A model generated the notes under the pieces. It worked only from the letters and a program-made list of their open reading frames with translations, was not told the origin of the DNA and ran no database searches. The position numbers and the translations under genes were made by a program. Positions 27,986-33,890 of a stretch of 33,890 nt of DNA are shown here, in pieces (the first letter of the stretch is position 1; each line of letters opens with the position of its first letter). This DNA comes from a virus. The DNA lies in IMG/VR virus record IMGVR_UViG_3300042375_000433, positions 1 through 33,890 of that record. The stretch is one strand, 5' to 3'.

Positions 27986-28632
27986 TGGCTATATTTAATT
28001 CACAAGTTCCAAGAAATATTGAAAATCAATCTAAACTAATTTTAAAAGGTTTAGGATTAGGTTTATTGAAACCTAAATTTTATAATATTGACCAAACAAA
28101 AGTAGCAAAAGAACAGGAGTATGAGGATACTTTAGGTATAATGGGTAATATGTCAGGTATGCAAGTATTTGATGCCGTTATATTAAAGAAACCTGCTCAA
28201 TTTGATAATAAAGTTCAAGGATTCACTCCTGATAGTAAAACAACTGGACAAATAACTCCAAATGACTTAGTATTAGAAATTGCTTTAATAACTGCTACTC
28301 AAGAAAAAAACATTGTTAAAACTGCGGTTCAAGGCAGAAATGGAACTATTAAAGAATACGTTTCTGATGGTGATTGGCAAATATCAATTCGTGGAGTGAT
28401 TGTTAGTGAATCATCTAATAAACGTCCAAGTGAAGAATTAAAAAAATTAGATTTATTTAGAAGTTATAACGTCGATATAGACGTTATAAGCAACTTTTTA
28501 TTTGATTTGAATGTAGTTACTGTAGTTATAACAAACATTACTTACGAGCAACGTGAGGGTATGAGAAACGTATATGATTATACATTAACTTGTTTATCTG
28601 AAACTCCTTTTGAAATAAAATCAAATGCTTAA
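27985..28632 (+). CDS. DUF6046-like tail protein
   Basis: A 215-aa protein between tape measure and hub genes. Segments such as GLGLLKPKF, DAVILKKPAQF and SDGDWQISIRGVIVSE resemble DUF6046, a family of Bacteroidota phage tails. The role is probably baseplate or hub assembly, analogous to the LysM-type DNA circulation proteins found at this place in other myoviruses. Its ATG overlaps the tape measure stop (TAATG), and its end overlaps the next gene by 8 bases. Confidence 0.6.
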   Translation: MAIFNSQVPRNIENQSKLILKGLGLGLLKPKFYNIDQTKVAKEQEYEDTLGIMGNMSGMQVFDAVILKKPAQFDNKVQGFTPDSKTTGQITPNDLVLEIALITATQEKNIVKTAVQGRNGTIKEYVSDGDWQISIRGVIVSESSNKRPSEELKKLDLFRSYNVDIDVISNFLFDLNVVTVVITNITYEQREGMRNVYDYTLTCLSETPFEIKSNA

Positions 28633-29755
28633 AATAGATAGTAAAATAACAATAACTCCTGTTAATGGCAAAGTCTTTGAAATAGATTTTGTTAATGAAG
28701 TTAATGTTATATCTACTTACGATAAATTAACAAGCACTGCTAAGGTAATTTTTCCTAGAAATATTAATTATGATGGTCGTAATATATTTACAGGTTCAAC
28801 TGCTTTGTTTAAACGTGGTGATTCTATAAAGATTGAAATTGGTTATGATAATAAACTAAGAGTAGTATTTGAAGGTTATATCACTAAAATAGGAGCAAAC
28901 AATCCAATAGTTATAGAATGTGAAGATAAAATGTTTTTATTAAAAAAAATAAAAGTAACCTATCCAGAAATAACAGGAACTATAACTAATGGTAAGCCAT
29001 CTAAAAAATATCCTCAAGGAAAGCCATTAAAAAAACCAATTATAACAAGCGACCCGATAACATTGAATCAGTTACTTGATTATATGATTCCTGAAGATAT
29101 TAAGTATAAAATAATTGTAAATAAACCTGATGGAATTGGTTACACAGATGATGTTAATTTAGGTAATTTAAGAGCAACTAAGGTTAGTGTAACTGAAGTA
29201 CTTGATGTTTTAAGACAAGAATATGGTTTATATTCTTACTTTGTAGATGGAGTTTTACATGTTGGTTTACCAAGTAATGCAGCTAAAAGTAATACAGAAG
29301 AATTTGCTTTTGAAAAAACGATAATAAATAGTGAATCATTAGAATACCAACAAGCAGATGATTTAAATATAAAAATAGTTTGTATTAGCATGGATGCAAA
29401 TAATACTAAAAAACAGATTGAAGTTGGTGATTTGGATGGTTCTCAAAAAACATATTATACCTATAATGCTACAGATGCTGATTTAAAAACATTTGCAGAT
29501 TTAAAATTAAAAGAGGTTAAGTATACAGGTTATGTTGGCAATATATTTACCTTTGGAGAACCATTTGTAAAACATGGTGATATTGCTAAAATAACAAGTG
29601 AGAAATTTCCTGAACAAGATGGTTATTATCAAATAATTGGTAATGAATATACATTAAGTGTTCAAGGCGGTTGGAGACAATCAATAAATGTAGGAACGTT
29701 TATTGGCAAAGTAGAAAATGATTTATTTGATTTTAGAAATAACGGAAGTATATAA
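28625..29755 (+). CDS. Baseplate hub protein, gpD/gp27-like
   Basis: A 376-aa protein. The N-terminal beta-barrel part has FKRGDSIKIEIGYDNKLRVV and FEGYITKIG. A middle segment has SVTEVLDVLRQEYGLYSYF near 198-216 and GVLHVGLP. The C-terminal part has FTFGEPFVKHGDIAKITSEK and a last strand pair. This layout fits hub proteins that sit between tube and spike. A Lys/Pro-rich insert occurs near 117-140. It is coupled to its neighbours by overlaps. Confidence 0.75.
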   Translation: MLKIDSKITITPVNGKVFEIDFVNEVNVISTYDKLTSTAKVIFPRNINYDGRNIFTGSTALFKRGDSIKIEIGYDNKLRVVFEGYITKIGANNPIVIECEDKMFLLKKIKVTYPEITGTITNGKPSKKYPQGKPLKKPIITSDPITLNQLLDYMIPEDIKYKIIVNKPDGIGYTDDVNLGNLRATKVSVTEVLDVLRQEYGLYSYFVDGVLHVGLPSNAAKSNTEEFAFEKTIINSESLEYQQADDLNIKIVCISMDANNTKKQIEVGDLDGSQKTYYTYNATDADLKTFADLKLKEVKYTGYVGNIFTFGEPFVKHGDIAKITSEKFPEQDGYYQIIGNEYTLSVQGGWRQSINVGTFIGKVENDLFDFRNNGSI

Positions 29756-30261
29756 TGAATGAACTACAAAATATAAAATTTGCTATTCGTAAAATTTCAG
29801 CAATAGATAAAACTTACTCAGAAGTTTGTACAGTAAAAAATATTGATACTAATAAATATTTATGTGATTGCACTCCTATTGATGGTTCAGCTATTTTAGT
29901 AAATGTTAGATTAATAGCAGATGATAAAATAGGGTTTAAATTAATACCTAAAGAAAATAGCGTTGTTGTGGTTACGTTAATTAATAATACTACGGGTTAT
30001 ATTTCAATGTGTAGTGAAATTGATGAGATACATTTAAATGGAGATAATTTAGATGGTATTGTAAAAGTAAATGATTTGGTAACTAAATTAAATAATCTTG
30101 AAAATAAAGTTAATGAGTTAATATTATATTCAGCAACTCATATTCATTCAGGCGGAACAATACTTGGAAATACAGGAGTTGGAACGCCACCGGTTGTTGG
30201 CAATTTAGTTCCTACTGTAAAATCTAATTTAGAAAATATAAAAGTAAAGCATGGCAGTTAA
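29755..30261 (+). CDS. Baseplate spike protein, gpV/gp45-like
   Basis: A 168-aa protein. The N-terminal OB-like part (CTVKNIDTNKYLCDCTPIDG and following strands) precedes a repeat-rich C-terminus with SATHIHSGG near 126-134. The HIH motif resembles the His-x-His iron site at the tip of P2 and phi92 spikes. The protein would form the trimeric needle that pierces the outer membrane. It starts on the hub stop and overlaps the gp25-like gene by 11 bases. Confidence 0.8.
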   Translation: MNELQNIKFAIRKISAIDKTYSEVCTVKNIDTNKYLCDCTPIDGSAILVNVRLIADDKIGFKLIPKENSVVVVTLINNTTGYISMCSEIDEIHLNGDNLDGIVKVNDLVTKLNNLENKVNELILYSATHIHSGGTILGNTGVGTPPVVGNLVPTVKSNLENIKVKHGS

Positions 30262-30553
30262 AGATATTACATTACTAGAAAATGATTTGTACATTATAAA
30301 TGGAGATTTTAGTGTTCAAGAAAGTGATTCTCAACATATAGAATTAATAATTGATTCATGGTTAGGTTCTTGGAAACAATTTCCATTATGTGGAGTTGGT
30401 ATTGAAAATTACGTAAAATCAAGCGGTCAAAGTCTTGCTTTAAAACGTAGTATATCTGTTCAATTAGAAGCAGATGGTTTTAATAGTATTGATATATACA
30501 TTAGCCCTTACGATATCTTAGATGTAACCGTAGACGCTACAAGGAATGTCTAA
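30251..30553 (+). CDS. Baseplate wedge protein, GPW/gp25-like
   Basis: A 100-aa protein of the usual length of gp25-like wedge proteins. A central SWLGSWKQFPLCGVGIENYV and a C-terminal VQLEADGFNSIDIYISPYDI segment correspond to the conserved core (a lysozyme-like fold without the catalytic role). Such proteins tie the sheath to the baseplate. It overlaps the spike and LysM-type genes at both ends. Confidence 0.72.
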   Translation: MAVKDITLLENDLYIINGDFSVQESDSQHIELIIDSWLGSWKQFPLCGVGIENYVKSSGQSLALKRSISVQLEADGFNSIDIYISPYDILDVTVDATRNV

Positions 30554-31064
30554 TTATACTATAAAATATGGAGAATCAGTAATTGATGTATCGTTAAAAC
30601 TTTACTCAAATGTTAGTTATGTTTATAATTTAATTAAATGGAATCCTATATTAGATAACGTAAATAACACAGCAATAGTAGGATTGACAATTTACTATGA
30701 ACCAATAATAGTTAATACTTTTAAACCAGTAGTTACTATTAATAAAAATTTTAAAAAGAATGTAACAATAAGGCAGAATCAATCAATTTTTGATGTAAGT
30801 TTACAAATATTTGGAACTACTGAAAGAGTTTTAGATGTTTTAAAGTTAGGTAATATTTCAGATATTAATCAGCAAAATTTAGCAAATATAAGTTTTGAAT
30901 ATGATTATGAAGCTACAATGATACCTAAACATATTTTTGAAAAAAGATATATTATAACAACTTTAAAATATAAAACTATTCAACCTGACCAAGTATTTGA
31001 TTATTTATTACAAGAAGATGGTTATTATTTATTACAAGAAAATGGATATAAAATAATATTATAA
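30546..31064 (+). CDS. Tail protein with two LysM-like repeats
   Basis: A 172-aa protein with two LysM-like units: YTIKYGESVIDVSLKLYSNV (4-23) with the following helix, and VTIRQNQSIFDVSLQIFGTT (74-93) with its helix. LysM units bind glycan chains, and Mu- and P2-like gpX proteins at this place use one to connect spike or hub. The C-terminal tail carries a short direct repeat, DYLLQEDGYYLLQENGY. The two-unit form is larger than the usual single-unit gpX. Confidence 0.7.
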   Translation: MSNYTIKYGESVIDVSLKLYSNVSYVYNLIKWNPILDNVNNTAIVGLTIYYEPIIVNTFKPVVTINKNFKKNVTIRQNQSIFDVSLQIFGTTERVLDVLKLGNISDINQQNLANISFEYDYEATMIPKHIFEKRYIITTLKYKTIQPDQVFDYLLQEDGYYLLQENGYKIIL

Positions 31065-32935
31065 TGGCAGATAAAAAAATAACAGAACTACCAATTTCAA
31101 CAACATTAGATGGAACTGAAATTGTACCAATAGTTCAAGGTGGAGTAACGTCACAAGCAACTACTCAAGATATTGCTGATTTGGGTGGTGGAACTCAAAA
31201 TTTACAATCAGTTACTGATGCAGGAAATACAACTACAAATGATATTCAATTTGATGCTGGCGTTGGTGTTTTATTAGATAACACTTCACGATTAAGAGAA
31301 GGTACTATTGATGCAGGTTATGGTGGTGCTAAAGGTATTGCTCAAATTTGTGCGGTTGGTTATGAACTAAAATGGGAGTCAGGAAGTTTATATGTAATGG
31401 ACGGTAATGGTACGCATATAAGACATACCTTATATAATTTTGCTAGCGTTCCAAGTATTACTGAAGATATTAATAAAGGCTTTTTAGTTGGTACTCGTTG
31501 GAGTTTAGATAATGGAAACGTATATGTTTGTACTGATAACAGTATTGGTGCTGCGGTTTGGGTATTAGAAGCAAGCGATTTTACAGATGCTGAAAAAACT
31601 AAATTGAGTGGTATTGCTTCGGGTGCTGAAGTGAATGTTAATGCTGATTGGAATGCAATAAGTGGTGATGCTGAAATATTAAACAAGCCAACAATTCCAA
31701 GTGCAATTACTAAAACATCTGAATTATTTAATGATGGCGACGATGGTAATCCTTTTATCTCTTTAAATGATTTACCAAGTAATTTAATTTTATATGCTAC
31801 AAATAAAGCAAGTGATGTTCCTACTTATGTTAAGTTAGTAAGTAGCATTACAGATATAGACTATAATACAACTGCGGTGGATGTAAGTACAGGCTCAATC
31901 ACAACTACTAATCAATTTATTTCAGCTTTAATAACTTTGCCAAATGTAATAGTTGGTAATCCTGGTGTTTTAAATATAACAACAATTGGAAATATTAGAA
32001 GGACTGCAGGAACGGGAAATGCTGAATTTTATTTTGAAGTTTACAAAAGAGTTGCAGCAGGAACTGAAACTTTAATTACTACTTCTGGAAGTACTCTTCC
32101 CGTATTTAATGGAATTTATGCTGAATTTTCGGCTACTGCATTATGGAATGATGGGATATTTTTAGCAACCGATAGAATTGTATTAAAGTTTTACGGAACT
32201 AGAATATCAGGAGGTTCTAATCCTACTTATGATTTTCAATTTGGAGGCTCTATTCCTGTACGTTCTTTAGTTCCAATTCCTTTAACTGTATCACCAACTC
32301 CATTAAGTGAGTTAATAATAAACAAACAAGACTCTTTAGCAGTTGATGGAACAGCTACTAAGTACCCAACTGTTGATGCTGTTAATAGTAGATTAGTTCC
32401 TTCAAAAGTAGATGGCTTTGTATTTAGTGGCTCTTATATGCCTTGTACTATTGGCTATTATACAATGGCGGTAGGTTCAGCAATAATGAATTTTATTATT
32501 GCTCAAAACATACTACCAAGAAAAACTTGCACAATAACAAGTTTATCCGCTTATTGCTCAACAGGAGTAGCAGGTGGTAATATAAGATTAGCTATTTATT
32601 CAGACTTAAATGGTATGCCAAATAATTTATTAGTAGATAGTGGCAACATAGCTTGTATTTCAGCAGGATTAAAAGAAGCTGCCATTACTCCATTTGTATT
32701 ACAAGGTCAAACTAAATATCACATTTGCCATCAAGTATCATCTAATACAATACTTTTAAGATATAATATTATAACTGATAGGCTTTATTATCAAGCATCA
32801 AATAATCTTTATGTCCCAAATAAATTAGCTACATTTACTTTTGGGGCATTTCCAGCAATTTATCCATTGGCTAGTGTATTACCAACATTTGATGGTTTTG
32901 GCTACTGTACAGAAATATTTTTAAAAGCACAATAA
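31064..32935 (+). CDS. Tail fibre or collar-type protein (623 aa)
   Basis: A 623-aa protein. The N-terminus (ADKKITELPISTTLDGTEIV) is a common attachment segment of Bacteroidota phage fibres. In the middle it has FTDAEKTKLSGIASGAEVNV followed by NADWNA and ILNKP, the classical repeat unit of many phage fibres. The C-terminal part (about 370-623) is beta-rich and likely trimeric and receptor-binding, with a terminal LPTFDGFGYCTEIFLKA. It is the largest protein of the window and the main host-range candidate. Confidence 0.82.
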   Translation: MADKKITELPISTTLDGTEIVPIVQGGVTSQATTQDIADLGGGTQNLQSVTDAGNTTTNDIQFDAGVGVLLDNTSRLREGTIDAGYGGAKGIAQICAVGYELKWESGSLYVMDGNGTHIRHTLYNFASVPSITEDINKGFLVGTRWSLDNGNVYVCTDNSIGAAVWVLEASDFTDAEKTKLSGIASGAEVNVNADWNAISGDAEILNKPTIPSAITKTSELFNDGDDGNPFISLNDLPSNLILYATNKASDVPTYVKLVSSITDIDYNTTAVDVSTGSITTTNQFISALITLPNVIVGNPGVLNITTIGNIRRTAGTGNAEFYFEVYKRVAAGTETLITTSGSTLPVFNGIYAEFSATALWNDGIFLATDRIVLKFYGTRISGGSNPTYDFQFGGSIPVRSLVPIPLTVSPTPLSELIINKQDSLAVDGTATKYPTVDAVNSRLVPSKVDGFVFSGSYMPCTIGYYTMAVGSAIMNFIIAQNILPRKTCTITSLSAYCSTGVAGGNIRLAIYSDLNGMPNNLLVDSGNIACISAGLKEAAITPFVLQGQTKYHICHQVSSNTILLRYNIITDRLYYQASNNLYVPNKLATFTFGAFPAIYPLASVLPTFDGFGYCTEIFLKAQ

Positions 32936-32940
32936 CAATT

Positions 32941-33144
32941 ATGGCATTCAACGAAATATACTCAAAGAAATTAGATAGTGAAGGTAATCCAATCTTAGTA
33001 GATGGGGACTTTGTAATGGAGTTAATATCTAGTATTGAAGTACCTAACTTAGTAGTAGAACCAACCGATATAGTAGTAACTGATTTTAATAATAAAGAAT
33101 CAGTTAATGAATTAATTTTAAAACTTCAAAATCTTAAATTGTAA
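32941..33144 (+). CDS. Small protein after the tail fibre (67 aa)
   Basis: A 67-aa acidic protein starting MAFNEIYSKKLDSEGNPILV. It contains a short beta-type segment and a C-terminal amphipathic helix (ESVNELILKLQNLKL). Placement after the fibre suggests a fibre chaperone or tip component, but no motif shows it. It overlaps the next gene by one base. Confidence 0.65.
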   Translation: MAFNEIYSKKLDSEGNPILVDGDFVMELISSIEVPNLVVEPTDIVVTDFNNKESVNELILKLQNLKL

Positions 33145-33407
33145 TGACCGCCCCTAAATCACTATTGAACTTTGAAAACATTGTTAAATTAAGCACTTTA
33201 ATAGTTGTTGTATTGACTAATTATTATGCAACTAAATCGGATATTAGAAATTTGAATACTGAGAAACGTTTTGAAATTACTCATATTCAATATCAATTAG
33301 ACGAATTAAAAGATTGTTGTAATGATAAGCAACCTAAACAAATAGTAATGAATCGAAATGAAGCAATTTTGCCTAATGGATTAAATTTTGAAGATGTTAA
33401 ACGATAA
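33144..33407 (+). CDS. Single-span membrane protein with coiled coil, lysis-cassette member
   Basis: An 87-aa protein with one membrane segment at about 12-28 (IVKLSTLIVVVLTNYYA), then a helical region with coiled-coil pattern (RNLNTEKRFEITHIQYQLDE) and two adjacent Cys (DCCN). The C-terminus is Asn/Asp-rich. It sits directly before the amidase (overlap 14 bases). An i-spanin-like or second-holin role is possible by topology and position. No family is recognised. Confidence 0.7.
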   Translation: MTAPKSLLNFENIVKLSTLIVVVLTNYYATKSDIRNLNTEKRFEITHIQYQLDELKDCCNDKQPKQIVMNRNEAILPNGLNFEDVKR

Positions 33408-33890
33408 CCAATATTTTAAAGAGAAACAATTTAAAAATCAAATTGTAATACATCACACTGCGGGCGGTTCTAATGCGGATAATGTTATTCACGGTTGGAA
33501 CTTTAATACTGAGCGTATTGGCACAGCTTATTTAATTGATGGCTTAGGAGTGGTTAAAAAAGCCTTTGAGCCTGAATATTGGGCTTACCATTTAGGTTTA
33601 AAAAGTGGTAACAATTTAAGTTTAAACAAAGGTAGTATTGGAATAGAAATATGCAACTGGGGACAATTAATTAAGAAAGGCGACAAATATTATAATTACG
33701 TTAATAAAGAAGTTCCTGAAAATGAAGTAGTATTTTTAAAGAAATTCAGAGGTTTTGAATATTATCATAAATACAATGATTTGCAATTAGCAAGTCTTAA
33801 AAAATTACTAAATGAATTGTGTTCTAAGTTTGCTATCAATAAAAAATATAATTCGGATATGTTTGATATTTCGCCAAACGCTTTAAAGGG
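33394..33890 (+). CDS. N-acetylmuramoyl-L-alanine amidase (endolysin), N-terminal part, open at the 3' end
   Basis: The endolysin gene starts at the ATG at 33394, inside the end of 33144-33407, and runs off the window after 165 codons. The N-terminus has VIHHTAGG (18-25) with zinc-ligand H20, then AYHLG (64-68) and SIGIEICNWG (81-90), all typical of Amidase_2/T7 lysozyme-like enzymes. From 33654 onwards it repeats the sequence at 1-237. The stretch after residue 88 differs from the left copy at several residues (for example LLNELCSKF versus LLQELCVKF). With the left copy it gives a 196-aa enzyme. Confidence 0.9.
   Translation, partial: MLNDNQYFKEKQFKNQIVIHHTAGGSNADNVIHGWNFNTERIGTAYLIDGLGVVKKAFEPEYWAYHLGLKSGNNLSLNKGSIGIEICNWGQLIKKGDKYYNYVNKEVPENEVVFLKKFRGFEYYHKYNDLQLASLKKLLNELCSKFAINKKYNSDMFDISPNALK
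33654..33890. repeat. Right copy of imperfect terminal repeat
   Basis: It pairs with 1-237. The first 108 bases are identical, and the rest carries 20 differences, about half of them silent or conservative in the amidase frame. If this is the circular closing point, the unit length is about 33,653 bases. Confidence 0.85.

Noticed and set aside
31360-31686. Minus-strand frame of 108 codons
   Set aside because: It is antisense to the tail fibre gene, which has a classical fibre repeat in this segment.
1-33890. Integrase, transposase, repressor or partition genes that would show a temperate phage
   Set aside because: I looked for tyrosine or serine recombinase motifs, DDE transposases and ParA-type ATPases and saw none. 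The Mu-like head genes are not accompanied by Mu transposition genes. A repressor among the unknown small proteins cannot be excluded.

Overview
The window looks like an essentially complete, AT-rich genome of a tailed phage of Bacteroidota, most likely with a Flavobacteriia-type host. No integrase, transposase, tRNA or rRNA gene, CRISPR array or insertion sequence was recognised. Three things support the host call. The promoters carry the Bacteroidota-type -7 element TAnnTTTG, usually as TATATTTG. Shine-Dalgarno sequences are almost absent. Several protein families (sheath, DUF6046-like protein, baseplate proteins, small early proteins) resemble those of Bacteroidota phages. The structural genes are Mu-like (DUF1320/gp36-like, DUF935 portal, gpF-like, gpG-like, ClpP-type protease). 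A sheath gene plus gpJ-, gpD-, gpV- and gp25-like baseplate genes indicate a contractile tail. The first and last 237 bases are an imperfect repeat lying inside one amidase gene, so the map is probably circular or circularly permuted, with a unit of about 33.65 kb.

Layout. 1-677 (+): end of the amidase, a small basic protein and a holin-like protein. 708-1097 (-): an isolated gene flanked by 12-bp inverted repeats. 1238-4041 (-): an early operon ending in Gp157-like and ERF recombinase genes, with an SSB-like protein, a small lipoprotein and unknowns upstream. 4183-5541 (-): small membrane and unknown proteins, starting from a divergent leaderless promoter. 5612-6455 (+): small early genes, including an Nmad1/DUF1599-like protein. 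6441-7462 (-): an unknown and a DnaQ-like exonuclease. 7514-10735 (+): RusA-like resolvase, PD-(D/E)XK nuclease, an ABC-ATPase/GNAT fusion and a small HTH protein. 10762-10849: a predicted small RNA with its own promoter and terminator. 10890-13598 (+): an unknown, a helicase-loader-like protein and a primase-helicase. 13720-33407 (+): terminase, connector, portal, head, baseplate, tail and fibre genes, interrupted only by one minus-strand gene at 21665-21913. 33144-33890 and 1-677 together form the lysis cassette.

How it works together. ERF annealing protein, Gp157, an SSB-like protein, a RecB-type nuclease, RusA and a DnaQ-type exonuclease would handle recombination and DNA processing. The primase-helicase and its loader start replication, and no phage DNA polymerase was seen, so host polymerase is probably used. 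The ABC-GNAT fusion and the Nmad1-like protein hint at DNA or nucleotide modification. Two opposed early operons start from nearly the same 70-bp promoter-leader, which suggests one shared control. The tail assembly chaperone carries a classical -1 frameshift site. The protease gene appears to start at an AUC codon and to contain a nested scaffold start. Three structural-region segments resemble carbohydrate-binding modules: two inserted in the connector and one in a baseplate protein.
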